Program-made: the position numbers and the translations under genes
Source: Lachnospiraceae bacterium
GTDB lineage: Bacteria; Bacillota; Clostridia; Lachnospirales; Lachnospiraceae
Assembly: GCA_021202715.1 (NCBI GenBank)
Contig: JAJQCL010000151.1
Coordinates: 1 to 8,953, forward strand
Length of the DNA: 8,953 bases
Reading direction: 5' to 3'
Shown here: in pieces, positions 1 through 6,270 of the stretch
How the letters are laid out: every line of letters begins with the position of its first letter
How positions within the stretch are numbered: position 1 is the first letter of the stretch
The notes under the pieces: generated by a model
Told to the model about the DNA's origin: nothing
The model's input: only the letters and a program-made list of their open reading frames with translations
The model's database searches: none

Positions 1-1
1 C

Positions 2-55
2 TATCGCATGGAGGAATGCCGGGGGGGGGGAGGTGCAATATGGTCGGATTCTTAG
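2..55 (+). CDS. C-terminal end of a probable OmpR-family response regulator (partial)
   Basis: Only the last codons are visible, cut by the window edge. Reading frame 2 gives YRMEE followed by a Gly-rich tail and a TAG at 53-55. Winged-helix response regulators of the OmpR/PhoB family commonly end in a GVGYRxEE-like segment, and this fragment lies directly before a histidine kinase, the usual regulator-kinase order. The tail is read through a run of ten G (21-30) and overlaps the first 16 nt of the kinase gene. The assignment rests on five residues plus context, so it is tentative. A miscounted G-run would change the tail and the stop position. Confidence 0.45.
   Translation, partial: YRMEECRGGGGAIWSDS
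21..35 (+). repeat. G10 homopolymer merged with the kinase ribosome binding site
   Basis: Ten consecutive G (21-30) run into AGGTG (31-35), forming the Shine-Dalgarno element of the kinase gene (start at 40). The same run lies inside the last codons of the upstream regulator frame. Run length therefore affects the regulator tail and stop, and possibly kinase translation. Confidence 0.75.
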
Positions 56-951
56 GGATTCTTCTGGTATTTCAGTTGGTTTTGCTGTGCATTTTGTTCT
101 TCCGGGAACACGGCAGAAGACGTGAAATTCAGAGCCTGACGCTTCGCCTGGAGCGGCTTCTGCATGACGGTGAGATGCTTCCCATGGAGGAATACCGGGA
201 GGGAGAGCTTTCGATACTCGCCAATCAGATTCAGAAGCTCGCTTTGAAGCTGACAGAGTCCGCCGATCGCCTGCAGGCGGAAAAGGCGTATCTGGCAGAT
301 TCTCTGGCGGATATCTCGCATCAGCTTCGCACGCCGATGACGGCTATGAATCTGTCTCTTTCTCTGCTTGCGGACCCGGAATTGCCGGAAGCGCAGCGTC
401 AGCAGCATGTGGCGGAGCTGCGCGGACAGCTGCGTCGCATGGACTGGCTGGTGGAGACGCTTCTGAAGCTGTCGCGGCTGGATGCCGATATGGTACAGAT
501 GGAAGAGAAGAGCTTCCCGGTTTCCGAGCTGGTTCGCCGGGCCGCGGAGCCGATCGCCGTCTCTGTCGAGCTTCGGGGACAGCGTCTGACGGCGGACTGC
601 GGGGAAGCCGCCCTGACGGGCGATCTGTCCTGGACGACGGAGGCCCTTGGGAATCTCCTGAAAAATGCCAGCGAGCACACGCCGGAGGGCGGCGTCATCA
701 CCGTGCGGGCGGAAGAAAACCCGCTGTTTACACAGATCATCGTGGAAAATACCGGCGCCGGGTTTGCACCGGAGGATCTTCCGCATCTGTTTGAGCGTTT
801 TTATCGGGGAAAAGACGCGCAGGAGGGAAGCTGCGGCATCGGTCTGGCGCTGGCACGTCGTATTATTTCTGAGCAGAGAGGGACCATTCAGGCGGAAAAT
901 ACGCGGGACGGAGCACGTTTTATCGTGAAATTCTATAAGCAGATTTTCTGA
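40..951 (+). CDS. Sensor histidine kinase, single membrane helix, no extracellular sensor
   Basis: A membrane-bound histidine kinase that should autophosphorylate and pass phosphate to the regulator encoded just upstream. I place the start at ATG 40 (303 aa) rather than ATG 16, because GGGAGG at 28-33 sits 6 nt before it and the extra eight residues would only translate the ribosome binding site. Residues 2-21 form one hydrophobic helix with almost nothing outside the membrane. A HAMP-like/coiled linker follows (about 32-88). The H-box SHQLRTP carries phospho-acceptor His94, the N-box NLLKNASEHTP is near 205-214, the G1-like ENTGAGF near 236-242, and the G2 box CGIGLALA near 265-272. The G1 position usually held by Asp is Asn, a variation tolerated in many kinases. 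With no sensor domain and an exporter downstream, it may sense through the transporter, as BceS-type kinases do; this is inference, because those kinases have two helices and only one is seen here. Confidence 0.93.
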   Translation: MVGFLGILLVFQLVLLCILFFREHGRRREIQSLTLRLERLLHDGEMLPMEEYREGELSILANQIQKLALKLTESADRLQAEKAYLADSLADISHQLRTPMTAMNLSLSLLADPELPEAQRQQHVAELRGQLRRMDWLVETLLKLSRLDADMVQMEEKSFPVSELVRRAAEPIAVSVELRGQRLTADCGEAALTGDLSWTTEALGNLLKNASEHTPEGGVITVRAEENPLFTQIIVENTGAGFAPEDLPHLFERFYRGKDAQEGSCGIGLALARRIISEQRGTIQAENTRDGARFIVKFYKQIF

Positions 952-953
952 AC

Positions 954-1086
954 ATGACAGTTCTCTCATCGGAGAATCACCGGAGCGTCATTCACAGTTG
1001 GTAAAATAATGACACAAGGGACAAAAGGTCATGAATGGAGCGCTTACACAGGGTACGTCCTGCGGTGGGTGTTCCGATTCATGACA
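954..1086 (+). promoter_or_regulatory. Cluster of ATGAC/GTCAT boxes upstream of the ABC transporter, candidate operator
   Basis: The 172-nt gap between kinase and ATPase holds five copies of one pentamer in alternating orientation: ATGACA at 954-959, GTCAT at 987-991, ATGACA at 1009-1014, GTCAT at 1028-1032 and ATGACA at 1081-1086. Two pairs form inverted repeats, GTCATT-N15-AATGAC (987-1013) and GTCATGAAT-N40-ATTCATGAC (1028-1085). The first pair brackets a TAAAAT (1002-1007) that could be a -10 element, but no convincing -35 stands 17 nt upstream. I infer a binding region for the neighbouring response regulator. No match to a named operator is claimed. Confidence 0.4.
1028..1085 (+). promoter_or_regulatory. 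Long stem-loop in the leader of the ABC transporter genes
   Basis: A perfect 9-bp inverted repeat (GTCATGAAT at 1028-1036, ATTCATGAC at 1077-1085) encloses 40 nt. Inside it, ACAC (1046-1049) can pair with GTGT (1069-1072), and AGG (1050-1052) with CCT (1059-1061), so a transcript could fold into one extended structure ending 38 nt before the ATPase start. It could equally be two operator half-sites in DNA. No T-run follows, so it is not a simple terminator. Confidence 0.35.
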
Positions 1087-1123
1087 TTGGGGACCGCAAC
1101 AATATGGGAGGGGAGACGGAGAT

Positions 1124-1804
1124 ATGGTAATCTTGCGTGCGGAGCACCTGTCCAGATGGTATGGGGAGGAACCGAATGTGGTGCGGGCGGTGGATGATGT
1201 GTCCTTTTCGGTGGAAAAAGGGCAGATGGTTGCTGTCGTGGGGGCGTCTGGTTCCGGGAAAAGCACCCTGCTGCATCTTTTGGGCGGCGTGGATCGGCCG
1301 ACGGCGGGGCAGGTTTTTCTCGAGGAACAGGATGTATTTGCTCAGAATGACGACCGGCTGGCAATCTTCCGCCGCCGTCAGGTGGGACTGATCTATCAGT
1401 TCTACAATCTGATTCCGGTGCTGAACGTCCGGGAGAACATGACCCTGCCGGCGCTGCTGGACGGACGGCGTGTGGACGAGGAGCGCCTTGAGAATCTGCT
1501 GGAAACACTGGGGCTCAAGGCGCGGGAGACGCATCTGCCCGGTCAGCTCTCCGGAGGGCAGCAGCAGCGGGTCTCAATCGGACGGGCGCTCATGAACGCT
1601 CCGGCGGTGATCCTGGCCGATGAGCCCACCGGGAATCTGGATTCCCGGAACAGTCAGGAAATCGTGGAGCTGCTGAAGTGCTCCAACCGGGAATACAACC
1701 AGACCATGCTGATCATTACGCACGACGAGTCCGTGGCTCTGCAGGCAGACCGCATTCTGACCATGGAGGATGGCAGGATCATTCGAGATGAGGTGATCCG
1801 ATGA
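1124..1804 (+). CDS. ABC transporter ATP-binding protein (MacB/SalX/BceA type)
   Basis: Cytoplasmic ATPase of 226 aa, the normal length for this class, which powers the permease encoded next. Every nucleotide-binding motif is present: Walker A GASGSGKST at 40-48, Q-loop Gln92 in YQFYNLIP, signature LSGGQ at 142-146, Walker B VILADEPTG ending in Asp166-Glu167, D-loop NLD at 171-173, and switch His200 in IITHDES. The sequence style matches the lipoprotein/antimicrobial-peptide exporter group that pairs with FtsX-type permeases rather than importers. The ATG at 1124 follows GGGAGGGGAG (1106-1114), a slightly long but strong ribosome binding site. The stop TGA overlaps the permease start as ATGA (1801-1804), implying translational coupling and equal synthesis. 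The substrate is unknown; antimicrobial peptide export or sensing is the usual role when a two-component system is adjacent. Confidence 0.96.
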   Translation: MVILRAEHLSRWYGEEPNVVRAVDDVSFSVEKGQMVAVVGASGSGKSTLLHLLGGVDRPTAGQVFLEEQDVFAQNDDRLAIFRRRQVGLIYQFYNLIPVLNVRENMTLPALLDGRRVDEERLENLLETLGLKARETHLPGQLSGGQQQRVSIGRALMNAPAVILADEPTGNLDSRNSQEIVELLKCSNREYNQTMLIITHDESVALQADRILTMEDGRIIRDEVIR

Positions 1805-4578
1805 AGATTTTGTGGAAGCTGGCGATTCTCAGACTGCGGAGAAACCGTACCCGGACGGCTGTCACCGTGTTCGGGATTGCGCTTTCTGCTGCGCTGCTGG
1901 CGGCTGTTGCTACGCTGGGTGTCTCGGCCTGGGACTACATGGTGCGGAGCGCCGTATTTCGCACAGGAGATTATTATGTTTCTTTTGAAGCCGCGGGCGA
2001 AGAGCTTCTGGAAGAACTGAAGGAAAATGAGGCCGTTTCCCGGCTGGGTACACTGTGCTGTCTTGACGGCGAATATATGATCGATTCTCTGGGACAGGTG
2101 TCGGAGCAGTATCTTGCGGTGGCGGCCGGTGACGAGGCCTTTTATGAGAGCTTTGCGCCGGTTCTCACAGAGGGGCGGATGCCGGAGAATAGCAGCGAGG
2201 TTCTCCTGACGGAGATGAGCGCCAGCAATCTGGAGTTTTATGATCTGGCGTACTCGGTGGGGGAGGAGGTCGAAGTTCAGGGCATTTCCTATACGATCGT
2301 CGGGATCGTGGAAAATGAGAGCTATGATGATCTGTATGAAGCCGGTGTATCTGCTCTGTTCACTGTGGCGAACGGTGAGACGTGCGAGGGAAATGCGGCT
2401 GAGGAGACGGCAGACGAGAGTTCGATCCGGGGCGATGTATCAGGAGAAGAAGCGGCAGATGCAGAGATGCCGGTACCGGCATGCAATGCCTACGTAAAGA
2501 CGGCTTCTTCGGCGGCGGCTGTCGCGCTGGCGGAGGAATACGGCGAGGAGGCAGAGCAGAATGAAACGCTTCTGAGTCTCTATGGGATCAGAGTCGCCGG
2601 GAATGTGCGGAGCCGAATCCTTGGAGTCTGCGCGGTGCTGATCCTGTTGCTTGTCGTCAGCTCCGCGCTGCTGATCCATAATTCCTTCGCGCTGTCTGTC
2701 ACACAGCAGACAAAAGAACTCGGCCTGCTTGTCGGTATCGGCGCAACAAGACGGCAGATTCGCCGCCTTGTCCGTGCGGAAGGGCTGGCGCTCTGTCTGG
2801 CAGCGATACCGGGCGTCCTTCTGGGCTATGGCATTGTGGCTCTTGCCGTCCGGCTGCGCGGCGACTGGCTGCTGCAGCTTGTCTCCGGTACGGAACCGGT
2901 CGTTTCCTTCCATGCGGTTCCAAACCTTCCAGCGCTGGGAGCGGCGGTGGGCATCGCGGCTCTCACGGTCTGGTTTTCCTCCCTGCGTCCCGCGCAGAGA
3001 GCCGCCCGCATCTCCCCGATGGAGGCGATCCGGCAGAATGATCTGTACCGCTCGGATTGCAAAACGGTAAAAGGAGGCCGGAGGCTGGCTCATTTCCTGG
3101 GAATGCCCGGTCTGCTTGCGGGGAAATACTATCACGTCAGCCGCGGAAAATACCGGCCGGTGGTTGTCGCCCTGGCGATGAGCCTGACAGTCTTTGTCAG
3201 TGCAGCGGTTCTGGCCGGACAGATCCAGGCCTCCGTCACAGACTATGTCGGTGGGGAGGACTATGACTTCGAGATTCTGGAAGGCGATATGGGGACTCTC
3301 CGCAGCCAACCGACGGTGGCGCAGGCCGCCTATGTACAGGTACAGCGGTATCTCACCGTGCTGCCGGAGGAGGCGCTCTCGGAGGAGGGCCGGACATATT
3401 TTGAGGAAATGGTCGCGTACAATCTGAACGGCGATCCCCTGAATGATTCTCTGTACGGCACGGAGAACACGGTGGAGGTCAGTCTATGTTTCCTTGAAGA
3501 TGCGGTGTTTCGGAGCTATCTGGAGGAACAGGGCATCGATCCGGAACCGTATTTTCAGGAGGAGAATCCCACCGCCCTGATTTGCAGTAATGCCGGGACG
3601 GGCTACGCGGTGAACGCGTCCGGGGAGTATGAGCTTCAGTACTACAATTATTTTGCTTTTAACGAAGATACGACGGAGATTTCGCTTTATCCCGCCGGAG
3701 GCGGTGAGATCTGGCTGGCGGATTTCGGTCTCGAAGCGGAGGAGGAATTTGCCTCGGTCCTCTATTCCCTGAATGAAGAGGGGGAGACTGTGATGACGGC
3801 CTGTACGTCGGAAGAGACGTGGAAATTCGTACTCCGGCAGACAGAGGAGGGCATCGCGTATTATCTGAAAGACCCGGAGTCCGGGGAAATATCCTCCGCC
3901 GCCAGCTATACGCAGATGCAGAGCCGGACGACGCTTTTGCTGGGTGAGAGGGTTTCAGAAGTTCCTTTTGGTGTCTCCACGGGTGACGCGGCCGGTCTGG
4001 GCTGCACACTGGTGCTGCCTCTCTCAGCGCTCGGTGAGGGTGAAGGGGCGGCGACATCCACCCTGTGTGTGACAGCCGCGTCCGGCAGACGGACATCCCT
4101 CCGGGCCTACCTGAATGCCAACGGCTATGAATACAACGATAACACGGAAAGCGCCGATCGCAGCCGCACAGTTCAGGCAGTCTGCACAGTCTGTGCCGCC
4201 GGGTTTATGCTGCTCCTCTCCCTGTTTGCTGTGGCCAATGTTTTTCATACCATTTCTGCGAACCTGACCCTGCGTCGACGGGATTTCGGGGTTCTTACAA
4301 GTCTCGGAATGCAGAGAGGGCAGCTGCACCGGATGGTGCTGACGGAGTGTCTGCTTTGCGGCGGGCGCGCTCTTTTGGCTGGTATCCTGCTCGCCCTGGC
4401 GGCGGCCTGGCTCATCGCCCGGCTCTTCGGGACGGAGCTTATCTATCCATGGAGATGGATCATGGCGGGCGCTGCTGTTGACGTGGTGGTCGTCCTGCTC
4501 AGCATGCTGTATGCGCTGGCGGGATTGCACCGGTTCTCCCCGATGGAGGCGATATTCGGGGAATACGGGGCGGAGTGA
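1801..4578 (+). CDS. FtsX/MacB-like ABC transporter permease, two four-helix modules
   Basis: Membrane permease of 925 aa, partner of the ATPase it overlaps. Hydrophobic segments lie near residues 21-44, 272-293, 325-350, 375-393, 452-473, 794-817, 850-877 and 884-908: eight helices arranged as two modules of one helix, a large external domain and three helices. External domains span about 45-271 and 474-793. Each module ends with the same SPMEAI motif (405-410 and 913-918), and the conserved cytoplasmic stretch KELGLLVGIGATRRQ (305-319) has its counterpart DFGVLTSLGMQRGQ in the second module. This is the MacB/FtsX mechanotransmission fold, in duplicated form. A low-complexity acidic insert (about 193-225, rich in Glu, Ala, Asp) interrupts the first external domain. 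The start ATG 1801 follows GAGGTGA at 1790-1796. The organisation is longer than a single 400-aa MacB unit and differs from the ten-helix BceB type. Cargo cannot be assigned. Confidence 0.93.
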   Translation: MKILWKLAILRLRRNRTRTAVTVFGIALSAALLAAVATLGVSAWDYMVRSAVFRTGDYYVSFEAAGEELLEELKENEAVSRLGTLCCLDGEYMIDSLGQVSEQYLAVAAGDEAFYESFAPVLTEGRMPENSSEVLLTEMSASNLEFYDLAYSVGEEVEVQGISYTIVGIVENESYDDLYEAGVSALFTVANGETCEGNAAEETADESSIRGDVSGEEAADAEMPVPACNAYVKTASSAAAVALAEEYGEEAEQNETLLSLYGIRVAGNVRSRILGVCAVLILLLVVSSALLIHNSFALSVTQQTKELGLLVGIGATRRQIRRLVRAEGLALCLAAIPGVLLGYGIVALAVRLRGDWLLQLVSGTEPVVSFHAVPNLPALGAAVGIAALTVWFSSLRPAQRAARISPMEAIRQNDLYRSDCKTVKGGRRLAHFLGMPGLLAGKYYHVSRGKYRPVVVALAMSLTVFVSAAVLAGQIQASVTDYVGGEDYDFEILEGDMGTLRSQPTVAQAAYVQVQRYLTVLPEEALSEEGRTYFEEMVAYNLNGDPLNDSLYGTENTVEVSLCFLEDAVFRSYLEEQGIDPEPYFQEENPTALICSNAGTGYAVNASGEYELQYYNYFAFNEDTTEISLYPAGGGEIWLADFGLEAEEEFASVLYSLNEEGETVMTACTSEETWKFVLRQTEEGIAYYLKDPESGEISSAASYTQMQSRTTLLLGERVSEVPFGVSTGDAAGLGCTLVLPLSALGEGEGAATSTLCVTAASGRRTSLRAYLNANGYEYNDNTESADRSRTVQAVCTVCAAGFMLLLSLFAVANVFHTISANLTLRRRDFGVLTSLGMQRGQLHRMVLTECLLCGGRALLAGILLALAAAWLIARLFGTELIYPWRWIMAGAAVDVVVVLLSMLYALAGLHRFSPMEAIFGEYGAE

Positions 4579-4624
4579 GTTGTGGGGGATCAGGCTGTCT
4601 GCTCATTTACGGCGGCGAGGGAAT

Positions 4625-4662
4625 AAAGCTGATCCGGGTCGATATCTATACATCGGCTTTTT
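4625..4662 (+). terminator. Probable intrinsic terminator of the ABC transporter operon
   Basis: AAAGCTGAT (4625-4633) pairs with ATCGGCTTT (4652-4660), with one G-U, across an 18-nt loop, and is followed by a T-run to 4662. It lies 47 nt after the permease stop. The stem is moderate and partly A-U, so termination may be completed by the stronger hairpin just downstream. Confidence 0.45.
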
Positions 4663-4668
4663 GATAAA

Positions 4669-4699
4669 AAATAACTCGCACCAATGGTGCGAGTTATTT
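4669..4699 (-). terminator. Strong intrinsic terminator of the rnfC2-metV-metF operon, possibly bidirectional
   Basis: A perfect 14-bp inverted repeat (4669-4682 with 4686-4699) closes a 3-nt loop. On the minus strand the stem is followed by a T-rich tract (ATTTTTTATC, from the A-run at 4665-4671), a textbook rho-independent terminator 45 nt past the metF stop. On the plus strand the tail is only TTATTTCGG, so it is weaker in that direction but could back up the permease terminator. Confidence 0.88.
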
Positions 4700-4743
4700 C
4701 GGCGATGTGCCGGATGAATCATCCTGTCATCGGGACACTCTTC

Positions 4744-5622
4744 TCAGATTCCCGCCTGCTCGAGCAGCGCCGGAACCTTGGATTCCCAGCCGAGCGCCAT
4801 GATGTGGACGCCCTGACAGTAGGGGCGGCATTCGCGGATGATGCGCGCCGCGATCTCCACACCGGTGATGCCGGCTTTGGCCTTTTCCTTGTCCGCCTGC
4901 AGCTCATCAATCATTTCCTGCGGGACATGGATGCCGGCCACGTTGTTATTCATAAACTTTGCCATGCCGGCTGACTTGGGGATGATGATGTCCAGCTGAA
5001 CCGGTTTGCCGAACTGTTTGGCCTTTTCCATGAAGCGGATGAATTTCTCCGGTTCAAACACGGCCTGCGTCTGGAAATATTCTGCGCCCGCGTTCACTTT
5101 TCGCTCCATCTTCGCAAGCTGCGCGTCGACAGAATCGCTGCAGGGGGAGACGACCGCGCCCTTGGCGAAGGCGGGCGGCTCGCCAACCAGCGGATTGCCG
5201 CCGAGATCGGTTCCCGCTTCCAGCTGGCAGACGGTGTGAAGCAGGGAGACGGAATCCAGATCGAAGACCGGCTTTGCCTGCGGATGATCGCCCATCTTTG
5301 TGTGATCTCCGGTCAGGAGAAGAACATTCTCGATGCCGAACATGGCGGCGCTCAGAAGATCCGACTGCAGTGCGATCCGGTTCCGGTCGCGGCAGGTCAG
5401 CTGGTAGATAGGGGTCAGCCCCTCATCCTTCAGGGCCTTGCAGACGGCCAGAGAGCCGATGCGCATGACGGAAGACTGGTTATCGGTGACATTGACGGCG
5501 TCTACGCCGCGCAGACAGGTCTTCGCCTCCTCCAGCAGAGACTCGATGTGGCAGCCCTTGGGCGGGCCGACCTCGGCGGAGACGACGAACTTCCCCTCAG
5601 CAAATAAATCTGTGATTTTCAT
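4744..5622 (-). CDS. metF: Methylenetetrahydrofolate reductase, acetogen-type catalytic subunit
   Basis: Flavoprotein of 292 aa that reduces 5,10-methylene-THF to 5-methyl-THF in the methyl branch of the Wood-Ljungdahl pathway; cytoplasmic, acting with MetV and, here, the RnfC2-like protein. Family features are visible: the N-terminal strand FVVSAEVGPPKG with the catalytic-type Glu17, DAVNVTDNQ (41-49), QLTCRDRNR (74-82), LLLTGDH (101-107), the acetogen-style KPVFDLDSVSLL (117-128), and QTQAVFE (184-190) of the barrel. The ATG at 5622 matches the conserved MKITDLF start. An upstream in-frame ATG (5757) would overlap metV by 112 nt and adds unconserved sequence. The gene follows metV after 23 nt with a weak AGGCG ribosome binding site, so it may depend partly on coupling or on operon mRNA abundance. 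It is the last gene of the operon. Confidence 0.95.
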   Translation of the reverse strand: MKITDLFAEGKFVVSAEVGPPKGCHIESLLEEAKTCLRGVDAVNVTDNQSSVMRIGSLAVCKALKDEGLTPIYQLTCRDRNRIALQSDLLSAAMFGIENVLLLTGDHTKMGDHPQAKPVFDLDSVSLLHTVCQLEAGTDLGGNPLVGEPPAFAKGAVVSPCSDSVDAQLAKMERKVNAGAEYFQTQAVFEPEKFIRFMEKAKQFGKPVQLDIIIPKSAGMAKFMNNNVAGIHVPQEMIDELQADKEKAKAGITGVEIAARIIRECRPYCQGVHIMALGWESKVPALLEQAGI

Positions 5623-5645
5623 ATTTAATACGCCTGTATGTTTTC

Positions 5646-6269
5646 TTATTTTGCGACGGCATCGCCGGTTGCAAAATTGCGAATCTGCGTCGGACATTTC
5701 AATGCATCCAGACGTCCGACCTCCTTGAGCCGCCGGTAAATGCGCTCCCATCCGCATTCCATCTGAGGGTTTACCTCACATTTTCCGTCTTTGGAACCGC
5801 CGCACTGGCCGTTCACCAGACTCTTGGAGCAGGCGGTGATCGGGCAGATACCGCCGGTCAGGTTGAGATAGCATTCGCCGCACTGACCGCAGTCGTACTC
5901 CAGAGGAGTCACGCCCTGAAATCCAGGCAGACGGCAGGTATCACAGCCCGCGCATACGGTTTTGCTCTCCATCAGGGAAGCGATCGTCTGCACGCCGACG
6001 CCGCAGGAGAAGACGAGAACCAGGTCAGCGGCATCGATTTCCTCTGCGTGTGATTTCAGGCGCAGCTGCAGATTTTCCGGGTTGCAGATGTAATCGGTCG
6101 TCAGGGTTCCGGTGATCTGCCCGGAGGCTTTCAGTTCCTTCTGAAACGCTTCGGCCTCCTCCAGCGGGAAGAAGACTTCCCGGCAGCCGTGGCAGTTGAT
6201 GAGAAAGACTTTTTTTCCTTCCGTCAGGGAAAGAAGGACTTCTTTTGATTTTATTTCGGTAATCAGCAT
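5646..6269 (-). CDS. metV: MetV, iron-sulfur subunit of methylenetetrahydrofolate reductase
   Basis: Cysteine-rich cytoplasmic protein of 207 aa, about the usual size of stand-alone MetV, which carries electrons to MetF. It has 16 Cys: CxxC at 26/29, single Cys at 62 and 89, CxxCxxC at 106/109/112, CxxCxxC at 127/130/133, then Cys at 142, 147, 156, 164, 172 and 192. The segment YLNLTGGICPITACSKSL (134-151) followed by NGQCGGSKDGKCE (153-165) is the hallmark of the MTHFR C-terminal (MetV) domain. The pattern fits iron-sulfur cluster binding, but which Cys hold which cluster is not decided by sequence. The ATG lies 1 nt beyond the RnfC2 stop, with a purine-rich AAGGGGGATG element inside the upstream gene, so translation is coupled. 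It is clearly paralogous to the N-terminal domain of the preceding gene. Confidence 0.94.
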   Translation of the reverse strand: MLITEIKSKEVLLSLTEGKKVFLINCHGCREVFFPLEEAEAFQKELKASGQITGTLTTDYICNPENLQLRLKSHAEEIDAADLVLVFSCGVGVQTIASLMESKTVCAGCDTCRLPGFQGVTPLEYDCGQCGECYLNLTGGICPITACSKSLVNGQCGGSKDGKCEVNPQMECGWERIYRRLKEVGRLDALKCPTQIRNFATGDAVAK

Positions 6270-6270
6270 A

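Noticed and set aside
52..969. Minus-strand open frame of 305 codons opposite the histidine kinase
   Set aside because: It is a shadow of the kinase gene: composition is Arg/Gln/His-rich with no recognisable domain, and the plus strand has all kinase motifs.
961..976. Small hairpin TTCTC/GAGAA just after the kinase stop, as terminator
   Set aside because: The stem is only 5 bp with no T-run after it, so termination is not supported.
952..1123. Sigma-A promoter for the ABC transporter genes
   Set aside because: TAAAAT at 1002-1007 is acceptable as a -10, but nothing near 979-984 resembles a -35; it may be an activated promoter, which sequence alone does not show.
2440..3309. Minus-strand open frame of 289 codons inside the permease gene
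   Set aside because: It lies fully opposite a well-supported coding frame, shows no motif and has no ribosome binding site of note.
5623..5757. N-terminal extension of metF from ATG 5757
   Set aside because: It would overlap the metV coding end by 112 nt, and the extra 45 residues look unlike any MetF; the conserved start MKITDLF is at 5622.
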